DNA of 64,000 bases from Phycisphaerae bacterium (GCA_012744475.1 JAAYBV010000031.1:1-64000); one strand, 5' to 3'; positions 16,956 to 25,465 are shown, counted from the stretch's first letter. Translations and numbers: made by a program. Notes: generated by a model from the letters alone, not told the origin.

Positions 16956-17975
16956 GTGATCATCCGCACACATGCCTATCCGAGAGCGGGCCTGGTCGGA
17001 AACCCGTCGGACGGCTACTTCGGCAAGACCATCTCGTTCGTCTTCAGCAACTTCCGGGCCGAGGTGGTCCTGTACGAAACGCCGGAGCTGGAAATCCTGC
17101 CCAGCCAGAAAGACCATTCTTGCTTCAACAACATCGCGGACATCGTGCGCGACGTTCGCCTGCACGGCTACTACGGCGGCATCCGCCTGTTGAAGGCCAC
17201 CATCAAGACCTTCTACGATTACTGCCAGGACAACCAGATCGCCCTGCACGATAAGAACTTCACGATCCGCTACTGCTCCGACATCCCGCATGGCGTGGGA
17301 CTGGCCGGCTCCAGCGCGATCATCACCGCCTGCCTCCGCGCCCTGATGGCCTTCTACGGCGTCAGCATCCCCAAGTACGTCCAGGCCAACCTCGTGCTGG
17401 CGGCCGAGAAGAACGAGCTGCACATCCCCGCCGGTCTCCAGGACCGCGTCATTCAGGTCTACGAGGGCCTCGTGTACATGGATTTCGCCGAGGAGATCAT
17501 GACGCGACAGGGCTACGGCAACTACATGCCGCTCGACCCGGCCTTGCTGCCCCGCCTTTACGTTGCCTATCGCGACGATTTCAGCGAGCCGACCGAGAAA
17601 TTCCACCACAATATCCGCGTTCGCTTCGAACAGGGCGAGCGCAAGGTCGTCAATGCCATGCGGTTCTGGGCCCATCTGACGGACAAGGTCCGCCAGTGTC
17701 TGCTCAACGGCCAGACCGACCAGGTCGGCGAGCTTCTCGACGCCAACTTCGACCGCCGGCGGCAGATCTACAAGATCAGCGAGGACAACCTTCGGATGGT
17801 GGAGGCGGCCCGCTCGACCGGTGCCAGTGCGAAATTCACCGGTTCCGGCGGCGCCATCGTGGGGACGTACAAGGATGAGCGGATGTTCGCCGAGTTGCGC
17901 AAGCGATTAGGCAAGCTGAACATCAGCGTCATCAAACCGAAGGTCTTCAGCCCGGAGGCGAAGGCGCGAACATGA
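16956..17975 (+). CDS. GHMP kinase, probable glucuronokinase
   Basis: The 339-residue protein begins MIIRTHAYPRAGLVGNPSDG, the substrate-side motif of glucuronokinase-like GHMP kinases. The ATP-binding motif is PHGVGLAGSSAIITACL at about residues 109-125, and motif 3 is KFTGSGGAIVG near 290. Glucuronokinase makes glucuronate-1-phosphate from glucuronate and ATP. A GTG start at 16956 is supported by GAGG eight bases upstream and by the family N-terminus; an ATG at 16881 would add 25 residues unlike the family. The stop overlaps the start of the uridylyltransferase (ATGA), and an epimerase follows. That fits a salvage route glucuronate to UDP-glucuronate to UDP-galacturonate. The alternative would be another sugar kinase of the same superfamily. 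Confidence 0.78.
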   Translation: MIIRTHAYPRAGLVGNPSDGYFGKTISFVFSNFRAEVVLYETPELEILPSQKDHSCFNNIADIVRDVRLHGYYGGIRLLKATIKTFYDYCQDNQIALHDKNFTIRYCSDIPHGVGLAGSSAIITACLRALMAFYGVSIPKYVQANLVLAAEKNELHIPAGLQDRVIQVYEGLVYMDFAEEIMTRQGYGNYMPLDPALLPRLYVAYRDDFSEPTEKFHHNIRVRFEQGERKVVNAMRFWAHLTDKVRQCLLNGQTDQVGELLDANFDRRRQIYKISEDNLRMVEAARSTGASAKFTGSGGAIVGTYKDERMFAELRKRLGKLNISVIKPKVFSPEAKART

Positions 17976-18838
17976 TACGCAAGGCCGTCATTCCGGCGGC
18001 GGGATTCGGGACGCGATTCCTGCCGGCGACCAAGAGCCAGCCGAAGGAGATGCTGCCCATCGTCGACACGCCCGTGATCCAGTACGTAGTCGAGGAAGCG
18101 GTTGCAGCGGGAATCTCAGACCTGCTGATGATCATCGGCAAGGGCAAGCGCTCCATCGAAGAGCACTTCGATCGCAGCTTCCAGCTTGAAGCGCAGCTTC
18201 TGGCCAAGGGCAAGACGGACGAACTCGACGCGATGCGGCGAATCTCCGAACTGGCGGAGATCCATTTCGTCTGGCAGAAGGAAATGAGAGGTCTCGGCGA
18301 CGCGGTCTACTGCGCCCGGCACCACGTTCACGACGAGCCGTTCGTCGTCCTGCTGGGTGACACGCTGATCGACGCGCCGAAACCGGCGGCCGGCCAGCTC
18401 GTCGAGCTTTACGAGGAGCTCCAGGCGCCGGTCATCCTGGTCGAGGAGGTCGAGCCCAGGAAGGTTCACCTGTACGGCATCATCGACGGCGACGAGATCC
18501 GCCCGGGCGTCTATCGGATTCGCGACTTCGTCGAGAAGCCCAGCGCCGCCGAGGCGCCGTCGAACCTGGCCATCGCCGGACGCTACCTGCTGACGGCGGA
18601 CATCTTCGACCTCATCGGGACAACCGGACCCGACCGGGGCGGTGAGATTCAACTGACCGACGCCCTGCGGGCCCTGGTCCGACGGCGCCCCATGTACGGA
18701 TTGAAGCTCGACGGGCGACGCTGTGACATCGGCAACAAAGACGGCTTCATCCGAACCAACATCGAATTTGCGTTGAAACGCCAGGACATGGCCGAGGACA
18801 TGGTGCAATACATCAAGCGACTGGCGCAGACGCTCTGA
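17972..18838 (+). CDS. galU: UTP--sugar-1-phosphate uridylyltransferase (GalU type)
   Basis: The 288-residue enzyme transfers UMP to glucose-1-phosphate or a related sugar phosphate. It has the nucleotidyltransferase start IRKAVIPAAGFGTRFLPATK and PKEMLPIVDTPVIQYVVEEA, both diagnostic of GalU. The middle has LGDTLIDAPKP, VEEVEPRKVHLYGII, and the sugar-binding FVEKPSAAEAPSNLAIAGRY. The Lys-rich P-loop GTRFLPATK is intact. Next to a glucuronokinase-like gene it could accept glucuronate-1-phosphate as well as glucose-1-phosphate. This is inferred from context, as GalU families are usually glucose specific. Its start overlaps the kinase stop by four bases. Confidence 0.9.
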   Translation: MIRKAVIPAAGFGTRFLPATKSQPKEMLPIVDTPVIQYVVEEAVAAGISDLLMIIGKGKRSIEEHFDRSFQLEAQLLAKGKTDELDAMRRISELAEIHFVWQKEMRGLGDAVYCARHHVHDEPFVVLLGDTLIDAPKPAAGQLVELYEELQAPVILVEEVEPRKVHLYGIIDGDEIRPGVYRIRDFVEKPSAAEAPSNLAIAGRYLLTADIFDLIGTTGPDRGGEIQLTDALRALVRRRPMYGLKLDGRRCDIGNKDGFIRTNIEFALKRQDMAEDMVQYIKRLAQTL

Positions 18839-18891
18839 GATCGCGCCAGACTGGTCACATCCATCGACGACGCACAGAGGGGAGTAAGGAC

Positions 18892-19845
18892 ATGAAAGCA
18901 GTGGTCACCGGCGCGGCGGGGTTCATCGGCTCGCATCTGACCGAACGTCTGCTCCAGGAAGGTCACGCCGTCATCGGCATCGACAGCTTTGACACGTTCT
19001 ATGATCCGCAGATCAAGCGGCGCAATATCGCCGGGGCTCTTTCGCATCCGAGCTTTCGTCTTATCGAGGCGGACATCCGCGACCAGGCGGCTATGGAGCA
19101 GGCCATCGAAGGCGACGTTGACGTGATCGTGCACCTGGCGGCGCGGGCCGGCGTGCGTCCCTCGATCGAGCAGCCGGCCCTCTACAGCGACGTCAACATC
19201 AACGGAACGGTGGTTCTGCTGGAGATCGCGCGCACCCGCCACATCAAGAAGTTCGTCTTCGCGTCGAGTTCGAGCGTCTACGGTAACAACAAGAAGGTCC
19301 CGTTCTCGGAGTCCGACAACGTCGATTTCCCGATCTCGCCCTACGCCGCGACCAAGAAGGCGGGCGAGCTGATCTGTCACACATACCACCATCTCTATGG
19401 CATCGGCATGACCTGCCTGCGTTTTTTCACCGTCTATGGTCCCCGGCAGCGTCCCGACCTGGCCATCCACAAGTTCGCCCGGCTCATCGAGGCGGGCAAG
19501 CCCATCCCGATTTACGGCGACGGCACGATGCGGCGCGACTTCACCTACATCGACGACATCATCAACGGCGTCGTCGCCGCCATCGACAAATGCGCGGGCT
19601 ATCACATCTACAACCTCGGAGAGTCGCGTCCCATCTGCGTCAGCGACCTGATCGCCGAGATCGAGAAGGCCCTCGGCAAGAAGGCACTCCGGAACCATCT
19701 GCCCACCCAGCCCGGCGACGTCGATCAAACCTACGCCGACGTCGCAAGGGCCCAACAGGAGCTGGGCTACCATCCCGCCACCCACATCGCCACCGGCCTT
19801 GCCCGCTTCGTCCAGTGGTTGCGAGCCGAAGAGATGCGCCGCTGA
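18892..19845 (+). CDS. UDP-glucuronate 4-epimerase-like NAD-dependent epimerase
   Basis: The 317-residue short-chain epimerase has the NAD motif GAAGFIGSHL at 7-16, the catalytic Ser region FASSSSVYG, and YAATKKAGE with Tyr-x3-Lys. The segment TVYGPRQRPDLAIHKF is shared with UDP-glucuronate 4-epimerases and GDP/UDP-sugar epimerases. It would convert UDP-glucuronate to UDP-galacturonate. RBS GAGGGGAG lies a few bases upstream of ATG 18892. It follows galU by 53 bases and ends the operon. UDP-glucose 4-epimerase activity is the main alternative. Confidence 0.82.
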   Translation: MKAVVTGAAGFIGSHLTERLLQEGHAVIGIDSFDTFYDPQIKRRNIAGALSHPSFRLIEADIRDQAAMEQAIEGDVDVIVHLAARAGVRPSIEQPALYSDVNINGTVVLLEIARTRHIKKFVFASSSSVYGNNKKVPFSESDNVDFPISPYAATKKAGELICHTYHHLYGIGMTCLRFFTVYGPRQRPDLAIHKFARLIEAGKPIPIYGDGTMRRDFTYIDDIINGVVAAIDKCAGYHIYNLGESRPICVSDLIAEIEKALGKKALRNHLPTQPGDVDQTYADVARAQQELGYHPATHIATGLARFVQWLRAEEMRR

Positions 19846-20105
19846 CCTCCGGGCACACTCGCCTACAAAATGGAACGTAAATGCTTACAAATACGTCAGT
19901 TGCGACGCGTTCGCGCACCGCAGAGAACCAATCTGCATCGGCCAGCGTATAGTAACAGGACGGTACTGGAAGCAATGCTGGAAGAATGAGAACCGGGGCC
20001 GGACAGTCTCGGGACATTGCGGCCATACCATCCCCACGGATCAGCACAAGATGAACGTGAAACCGGAACGACCGACCTTCTCGGACGCGATCAACGAAGA
20101 CGAAT

Positions 20106-20540
20106 ATGAGCCTCCTGACGAGCATGCTTCTGTTTCTGATCGTAGGATGTGGCGAGTGGTATCTCGCTTTGCGTCGTACGCTGGCATGTGCCCGCGGGGA
20201 GAAGGTCGTTCTCGTCTCGATTGTCTTTATCGAAAATCTCTTGGGATTGTGGGTACTGTCGAATTTCATCCGGACGAATAACTGGTTCCTGGCGTTGAGC
20301 TATTCGTCCGGCGCCGCAGCGGGCGCCCTGCTTGTCGCGATCAACAGCGAAAAAGCCACACAGCCGAAGCAGGCTCCACAAGACCCAGACCTCACAACCG
20401 ACACATCCGTCACAGAAGATCCCTCCGCAGTCCCGGCCGTCCGACGACACACACGGCGTCCGCGTCTGTGGTCCCATGCCGCGAGGCCGCCACGCGGCCA
20501 GACCAAACCTGCCGCGAAGTTGGTCCCGGCGCCGTCGTAG
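20106..20540 (+). CDS. Small membrane protein, DUF5698-like N-terminal domain
   Basis: The 144-residue protein has three membrane segments in its first 80 residues (MSLLTSMLLFLIVGCGEWYL, then VVLVSIVFIENLLGLWVL, then SSGAAAGALLVAI). The pattern with ALRRTLACARGEK after the first helix resembles DUF5698/UPF0316 N-terminal domains. The remaining 60 residues are Pro/Thr/Arg-rich and look disordered, unlike the DUF2179 domain that follows in UPF0316. No function is known. It converges with the secreted-protein gene at 20562. Confidence 0.6.
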   Translation: MSLLTSMLLFLIVGCGEWYLALRRTLACARGEKVVLVSIVFIENLLGLWVLSNFIRTNNWFLALSYSSGAAAGALLVAINSEKATQPKQAPQDPDLTTDTSVTEDPSAVPAVRRHTRRPRLWSHAARPPRGQTKPAAKLVPAPS

Positions 20541-20561
20541 CAGCCTCGCTTGCGGGACAGG

Positions 20562-22307
20562 CTATTGGAGCGAAGTCTCCAACACCAAGGCCGGCAGATA
20601 AGCCTTGCCACGGACGTCGTCGACCAGGTCCACGCTGGCCATACAGAATTCGCCGTCGGGCGAGCACGAAAGCGCGAAACCCGAGAACGCTGCTCCATCC
20701 GCGAGCAACTGCCGAACCGACTCGGTGACGTCGATCAACAGCGTATATGGCTCGCTCAGGCCCGGATCGACGAGCCTGAACCACGACAACGCGAAGTCCG
20801 TAATCGGTGTCCCGTCGGCGGCGCCGTCCATCGTCAGCCAGACCGCCACGTCGGCCGCCTCGTGGTCGATCCGCTCGAAATCGGCCTGGGCATTCTCGAA
20901 ACGCCCGACAACGCCGTCGCCCGCAAAGCAGTTGACGTACAGCACGCTGGGCAGCAGGGCCATGTTGTTGCCGCTCAGTGACATGTCCACCACCCGATCG
21001 ATCGTCAGCTCGATATGCGCCGAGATCAGATGGTTGGGGTCGAGTCCATACCACGAAGGCCGCTCCATCTTGAACTCCGTCAGAAGGGCATGCTGCACAT
21101 CGGCCGCCGCGCCGGGAACGCGTCCGTAGTTGCCCAAGCTCAGCGGCAGATCGCTCGACCACTCCTCGTAGTAGACCTTTTCGAATCCTTCGGGCGCATC
21201 GTTCTCGTCGGCGATCAGGGCATATTCTTCGTGGATCGCGTTCCAGTAGACGTACAGTGCGCTTCCATCCGCAGCATAGGCGATCGCCTCGGGACGTTCC
21301 GAGGCGCGATTGGGGTCGGTAAAGACATCCCATTCGAGGATGCCGTCGGGAATCGGCCAGGTCACCTTCAGCTCAGGGCTGTGGCTGCCGGTCCATTCGC
21401 GAGCCGTCAGGTAGACCGCCTCGTCGTTCGGGTCGTTGAAGACGTGATAAGCTCGACCGCTGTGCTGGTCGCCCGTGACCGGGCCGGTGTCGGACGATGT
21501 CAGGCTGAACCGCAGGGGCTCGGATGCCGTCATCTCAACGATCAGCGTGGGCAAATGTCCGGCAGGGTCCATGCTGGTCCAGTAGCCATCCGGCGTGTTC
21601 GAGATCCAACGGAAACCGAGATAGCGCACGTTGGGGTCCACTATCATTTTGGCCACGAGGCTCGTCACGTCCACTTTAAAGCCGATCATGCCGTAGATCA
21701 TCAACTCATCATCGCCGAACCGTGCCGGGTAGGGTTCGTCCGGGCCATACACCCCGACAACCGCCTGTCCCGGCGTGAACGGGCCTTCTGCTCCGGCCAC
21801 GAAGCGCCAGCTCTGGAGGACCTTGCCGGCCCAGTCGTCACTTTCGACACCTGGCGAGGCGGAATCGAGATCGTTAGCATCGCTGCCATCGACAATGCCA
21901 TCCGCCGTCTCGCCGTAAAGCTCAAGCGTGAAGTCCTGCGTCGTCCAGGGCTTCGGAGACAGGCCCGGATAGATGACATCGTCGAAATAGAACCGCAGGA
22001 CCGCCGACTGCAGGGCGTTCGGCTCCGTCGAGACCCAACGCAATGGATTCAGCGAGAACTCCGCGATCGCCCGGCGATCGTGAGTATACGTCCCGGCCGC
22101 CGGGAACGGCGTGCTAATGTAGGGCTTCGAGGGCACGCCGCCGTGGCCCATCTGAACGACCGAGTAGCCGTCGCCATCATCGTCCGACAGCGAAGCCATA
22201 GCCGTACACGAATCATCGTACGTCAAAGTCACCGTCACCGCCCAAGCCGGTCCGGTCAACGCAATAACCAGCAGAATAGCCAACACCCAGTATCGTTTCA
22301 CTCGCAT
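20562..22307 (-). CDS. Secreted protein of unknown function
   Basis: The 581-residue protein has a clear signal peptide (MRVKRYWVLAILLVIALTG, cleaved near AWA-V). The mature part begins with a beta-rich region containing Asp-rich turns (SLSDDDGDGYSV). There are two similar beta-sandwich-like halves, both with Trp and acidic residues (LTMDGAADGTPITDFALSWF, RFYFDDVIYPG). It is not recognised as an enzyme. A strong AAGGAG fixes ATG 22307. It is followed downstream in the same direction by nothing and preceded by a pseudopilin gene. A surface or cell-envelope role is likely from the signal peptide alone. Confidence 0.65.
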   Translation of the reverse strand: MRVKRYWVLAILLVIALTGPAWAVTVTLTYDDSCTAMASLSDDDGDGYSVVQMGHGGVPSKPYISTPFPAAGTYTHDRRAIAEFSLNPLRWVSTEPNALQSAVLRFYFDDVIYPGLSPKPWTTQDFTLELYGETADGIVDGSDANDLDSASPGVESDDWAGKVLQSWRFVAGAEGPFTPGQAVVGVYGPDEPYPARFGDDELMIYGMIGFKVDVTSLVAKMIVDPNVRYLGFRWISNTPDGYWTSMDPAGHLPTLIVEMTASEPLRFSLTSSDTGPVTGDQHSGRAYHVFNDPNDEAVYLTAREWTGSHSPELKVTWPIPDGILEWDVFTDPNRASERPEAIAYAADGSALYVYWNAIHEEYALIADENDAPEGFEKVYYEEWSSDLPLSLGNYGRVPGAAADVQHALLTEFKMERPSWYGLDPNHLISAHIELTIDRVVDMSLSGNNMALLPSVLYVNCFAGDGVVGRFENAQADFERIDHEAADVAVWLTMDGAADGTPITDFALSWFRLVDPGLSEPYTLLIDVTESVRQLLADGAAFSGFALSCSPDGEFCMASVDLVDDVRGKAYLPALVLETSLQ

Positions 22308-22427
22308 CGATTCACTCCTTCCATCCTGACCAAGACTGATGTTCTCACGGTGCCACGCGCGCAAACTGTACCTCACGTCACAGCTCCATTTTGCACTCCT
22401 TCCTTCTTCTCTTCGCTGCACCGGACG

Positions 22428-23228
22428 CTATTGCCCTCCAACCACATCCCCGCCCTCAAGCCCCTCGTAGACCGCTCCCCAGAATGCCGGCTTCTCGCGA
22501 GCGGAAGGGATCGGTCCTTCCAGCAAGGATGCGTGTCCATCGACCCAAAGCATGTTCATCCGTTGCGCGTGGCGATACGCGATCTGCACGGTCTTGTTTT
22601 GCTCGGGATAACCGGGCATCTCGTCGAAATGCGCGCCGGGCTCGGAGGCGTATTGGTTGCGCGTCAGAGCCACCGCATCGCACACCCACGCGCGGTAGGC
22701 AAAATCACAGTGCAGCATCACTTCGGACGGGCGGCGCAGTTGGGTGATCTTGTTGCCGCCGGCGCCGGCGTACTTCTTCGTCCGGCTGCTGACGTGCCGC
22801 GTCGGTTGGCTGTTCAGGGCATAGGAAAGCCAGCCTTCGGGATTATCGACGCAATGGGGATTGAGCATCTCCGGATACGCCGCCTTGTCCAGCGGGCACC
22901 GCAGGATGTCCCGCCCGATGTCGTCCGGATGCTCCTTGGCGTGACCGACGTTCCGGTGCTCGAAGTACGGGCCGAGTGTGTTGTACCAGTACTCCTCCAC
23001 ACCCAGGTTCTGTGTGGCCGGCACGATCCATCCTTCGTGACTCTGCTGATACATCGTGTGGGCCATCGCCAGTTGCCGCAGTTGCGACGCGCATACGATC
23101 CGCTGGGCGCGCTCCTTAGCCGCCCGCAGACCGGGCAACAGAACGGCCGTGAGAACTGCCACGATAGAAATCACCACGAGCAGCTCGACCAATGTGAAAC
23201 CACGCTTCGCTTTATGCTCTGGGCACAT
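22428..23228 (-). CDS. Type II secretion-type pseudopilin
   Basis: The 266-residue protein has a short prepilin leader and then RGFTLVELLVVISIVAVLT (cleavage before F) at about residues 9-27. The globular part ends with a H-to-DG motif region RHAQRMNMLWVDGHASLLEG near residue 235. The N-terminal helix is extended by LRAAKERAQRIVCASQLRQLA, typical of planctomycete pseudopilins. ATG 23228 has AAGGAGG with five-base spacing; frames upstream are not needed. It lies 120 bases upstream of the secreted protein, and the two may form a functional pair. Confidence 0.88.
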   Translation of the reverse strand: MCPEHKAKRGFTLVELLVVISIVAVLTAVLLPGLRAAKERAQRIVCASQLRQLAMAHTMYQQSHEGWIVPATQNLGVEEYWYNTLGPYFEHRNVGHAKEHPDDIGRDILRCPLDKAAYPEMLNPHCVDNPEGWLSYALNSQPTRHVSSRTKKYAGAGGNKITQLRRPSEVMLHCDFAYRAWVCDAVALTRNQYASEPGAHFDEMPGYPEQNKTVQIAYRHAQRMNMLWVDGHASLLEGPIPSAREKPAFWGAVYEGLEGGDVVGGQ

Positions 23229-23265
23229 TTGCCCTCCTTTCTTCCTTTCTTCCGCTCTCGTTGCC

Positions 23266-24315
23266 TCACGGATGCCGCTGCACTTCACTTCGGGCGGTGT
23301 CCACGATCCACTGTGTCACCAGCTCGTCGGGCAGCAGTCCCTGCTCCGCCAGTTCCAGATTCAACCCCTGTAACGGGTTCTCCATTCCCGGCATCTCGCC
23401 CCCCGGTTCGTTGAAACGCGCCATCCACCGACCGTGCATTCGGGTGACGCCCATAGACAGATACGCGCCGACGACAATCACGCGATCCTTGTGTCGCGCC
23501 GCCTCCTGCATCGCGGCAGCCGCCCGGCTGTACTCCTGTCCGACGCCGACGGCGGCCCAATCCCCATAGCTGATGCCGGTCTGCCCGCAGAGGTACGTCA
23601 CGGTGCGTCTCATGAAGCGGTCCCACGCCGGAGGGATCGCCTCACTTCCATGCGCCAGCAGCACGACCGCCTCCCGCTTTGGGTCACGGCTCAGCTGGCG
23701 AACGCGCTTGAGCATGATCCGCTCGATCACGTCGCTCTTGTCCAGGGTCGTCGTCACCGTCACGGGCACCGCGGTGCGCACCAGGCGCGCCCCCTCATCC
23801 CGAAGTGCCTTTTCGACCTGAGGATCGCTGTATATCCCCAGCAGAGCCGGGATGTCCCAATGGGAATGAGACGACGGTGCAATCAGCAGAGGCACTGCCA
23901 CAATGCGGCTGCAACCGGCTTTTTCGAGGGCGCACAGGCCGTCGGCCACGTTCGGCTCGGCAAACTCCATGAACACCACTTTGATCTCGGCGAAGGGACT
24001 GTCGTCGCCGAACCCCGCACGCACCTTCTGCTCTTGTTCGAGAACCTGCTGGTTCCAGACGTTAGCGGGCGACCCGTGCGCGACGATGAGCAGGCCGGGG
24101 CCTCCACTCTTCGAGGTCGCGCCGGGACCATTGGACTGGCCCCATGCCGCAACACACAAGACGAGCAGCCAGATCATGACCGTGACAGCCGAGAACGGGA
24201 CCGGCCTCGACATGCTCTGATTCTCCCTAGTCTTCTTGCATTGGCAGTCCGTGCACTGCCCGGAGCAGGAACATGTTTTCGCCGACGTCACTTCCTGAGA
24301 TTCTGTGTCCTTCAT
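23266..24315 (-). CDS. CbiX-type sirohydrochlorin chelatase with Cys-cluster N-terminus
   Basis: The 349-residue protein has a two-domain CbiX body. The first half contains LLIVAHGSPANVWN and APSSHSHWDIPAL; the second contains VVLLAHGSEAIPPAWDRF. CbiX inserts Co2+ (or Ni2+/Fe2+) into sirohydrochlorin. The first 26 residues are unusual, with Cys at 15, 17, 21, 24 and 26 (CSCSGQCTDCQC), like a small metallothionein knuckle, before a hydrophobic segment at 42-60. ATG 24315 follows GGAAAGGAAG; an in-frame ATG at 24213 with AGGGAG could instead give a plain signal peptide and lose the Cys cluster. If exported, the chelatase would act outside the cytoplasm, which is unusual. It lies behind the hemP terminator. 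Confidence 0.75.
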   Translation of the reverse strand: MKDTESQEVTSAKTCSCSGQCTDCQCKKTRENQSMSRPVPFSAVTVMIWLLVLCVAAWGQSNGPGATSKSGGPGLLIVAHGSPANVWNQQVLEQEQKVRAGFGDDSPFAEIKVVFMEFAEPNVADGLCALEKAGCSRIVAVPLLIAPSSHSHWDIPALLGIYSDPQVEKALRDEGARLVRTAVPVTVTTTLDKSDVIERIMLKRVRQLSRDPKREAVVLLAHGSEAIPPAWDRFMRRTVTYLCGQTGISYGDWAAVGVGQEYSRAAAAMQEAARHKDRVIVVGAYLSMGVTRMHGRWMARFNEPGGEMPGMENPLQGLNLELAEQGLLPDELVTQWIVDTARSEVQRHP

Positions 24316-24382
24316 CTGTTCTTCCTTTCCGTCAATCCACTCTGTGTGTTTCCATTTCCACGATGCCGGACCTCCCGAGGCC

Positions 24383-24433
24383 AAAACAAAAGGAGCAGGC
24401 AAGACCTCGCTGGACAAAGGTCTCATCTGCTCC
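24383..24433 (-). terminator. Rho-independent terminator after hemP
   Basis: On the minus strand the arms 24418-24433 and 24392-24407 pair in 14 of 16 positions around a ten-base loop. They are followed by TTTTGTTTT. The hairpin closes hemP and separates it from the cbiX-like gene. Confidence 0.75.
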
Positions 24434-24486
24434 CTGGCTGGCGCGCGGCTGGCTCGGTCGCGATGCGTATACGTCCTGTGATTGCT

Positions 24487-24663
24487 CTACTTGTTCAGGA
24501 TCAGTTTTCCATGCCGGGTCTTCCTCAATCGATACACCTGATCTCCGTGCCGAATGAGCACTTCATCCCGGTCGCCGAGAATGGCCTGCGAGTCGATACA
24601 GTTGGCGCTGATCTGATTCCGGCTCAACACCTCACTCTGCTCGTCAGAGACCAATCGTTCCAC
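24487..24663 (-). CDS. hemP: Hemin uptake protein HemP family
   Basis: A 58-residue reading frame starts at GTG 24663, after AAGGGG with five-base spacing, and ends at TAG 24487. Its last 27 residues include DEVLIRHGDQVYRLRKTRHG and end KLILNK. This matches the HemP core, in which a short beta-hairpin reads VxIxHxGxxYRLRxTRxGKLILTK. HemP proteins accompany haem and iron uptake systems; their mechanism is poorly known. It lies between the DtxR-FeoA gene and a terminator, with its own DtxR-type box 22 bases upstream, so it is probably an iron-starvation gene. Length and motif make the call firm despite the small size. Confidence 0.85.
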   Translation of the reverse strand: MERLVSDEQSEVLSRNQISANCIDSQAILGDRDEVLIRHGDQVYRLRKTRHGKLILNK

Positions 24664-24684
24664 ACCATCCCCTTAACGCCCGAA

Positions 24685-24702
24685 AGTTAGCCATTCCTAA
24701 CT
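24685..24702 (-). promoter_or_regulatory. DtxR-type operator at the hemP promoter
   Basis: The 18-base site reads AGTTAGCCATTCCTAACT on the plus strand, with perfect 6-base arms AGTTAG/CTAACT. On the minus strand it overlaps a promoter of TTGCGG, 17 bases, TAACTT. Its spacing and arms match three other boxes in this region. Confidence 0.7.
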
Positions 24703-24727
24703 ATGACCGCAAAAAAAGACAAGCCCC

Positions 24728-25441
24728 TTATCTTCCCACCACCGAGATCGCCGCCGCTTCGCTTCTACGCAGGGCCAGGCGATACCCGCGAATCCTGATA
24801 CGGATCGGATCACCCGCCGGGGCGATCCCTTCAACTTCCACCAAGGCGCCGCGACCCAATCCCATGTCAACCAACCGCCTGGCGAGGGCCCCTTCGGACC
24901 GCACGGCAACGATCGCCGCCTTCTGGCCGGGCCGCAGGTCGGCCACCGTGACAGACTTCCCCTGCACCCGACCCGGCGTATCCGCAACACGACACTGTTC
25001 GGCGAGCAATCGCGAGAGTTCCTCCCCCACCTCCGGGCGGGTCCTCACGAACTCCGTTAGTGCCGCCAGACGGTCCGTCACATCCGCTCCGAGACAGTGC
25101 TCCATCCGGCAGGCCTTCTCCTCAGCCGCCGCATCGTTCAGCCTCAGGACTCCGGCGAAGAACTCGCGAACGATCGAGTGCCGCTGCACAACCCGCGTCG
25201 CCTCATCAAAGCCCTCCGCCGTCAGCGTGACCGCCTCGTAAGGCTGGTAGTGAACGTACTGCTTCTGTGCCAATGCCTGCAGCGCTCCGGTGACGGACGA
25301 GGCCTTGACCTCCAATTGCCTGGCGATGTCCTTCGCTCGGGCGGTTCCCTTGGCGGCAACCGTCCAGAAGATCGCCTGCAAGTAGTCTTCCAGGCTCGGA
25401 CTCAGCGATTTGGCAGATTCGAACGTCATCCGTCTTTCCAT
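24728..25441 (-). CDS. DtxR-family iron regulator fused to a FeoA/SH3-like domain
   Basis: The 237-residue protein has an N-terminal winged helix (SLEDYLQAIF, KASSVTGALQALAQKQYVHY) and a dimerisation domain with metal ligands (RMEHCLGADV). The C-terminal FeoA-type SH3 domain runs from about residue 165 (VADLRPGQKAAIVAVRSEG, then LVDMGLGRGALVEVEG). DtxR/IdeR and MntR proteins repress metal uptake genes when Fe2+ or Mn2+ is bound. The C-terminal FeoA-like domain is normal in larger DtxR members. The ATG at 25441 or the in-frame ATG at 25429 may be the start. It carries a DtxR box on its own promoter (25448-25465), so it is likely autoregulated. A second, shorter DtxR protein is encoded at 27929-28408. 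Confidence 0.88.
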   Translation of the reverse strand: MERRMTFESAKSLSPSLEDYLQAIFWTVAAKGTARAKDIARQLEVKASSVTGALQALAQKQYVHYQPYEAVTLTAEGFDEATRVVQRHSIVREFFAGVLRLNDAAAEEKACRMEHCLGADVTDRLAALTEFVRTRPEVGEELSRLLAEQCRVADTPGRVQGKSVTVADLRPGQKAAIVAVRSEGALARRLVDMGLGRGALVEVEGIAPAGDPIRIRIRGYRLALRRSEAAAISVVGR

Positions 25442-25447
25442 GCCCTT

Positions 25448-25465
25448 ACTTCAGGTACTCCTAAT
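25448..25465 (-). promoter_or_regulatory. DtxR-type operator at the dtxR-feoA promoter
   Basis: On the minus strand the site reads ATTAGGAGTACCTGAAGT, an imperfect palindrome of the TTAGG-N4-CCTAA class. It lies over the start-proximal side of a promoter with TTGACA (25487-25492), 17 bases, TAATAT (25464-25469). Confidence 0.6.

Noticed and set aside
21015-23414. 799-codon plus-strand frame opposite the secreted protein and pseudopilin genes
   Set aside because: It spans two well-supported genes on the other strand and an intergenic gap, with His/Arg/Gln-rich content typical of antisense frames in GC-rich DNA.
24316-24486. Cobalamin riboswitch upstream of the CbiX-like gene
   Set aside because: No B12-box-like sequence (AGYCMGGAGACC type) is visible; the structure there is a terminator hairpin.
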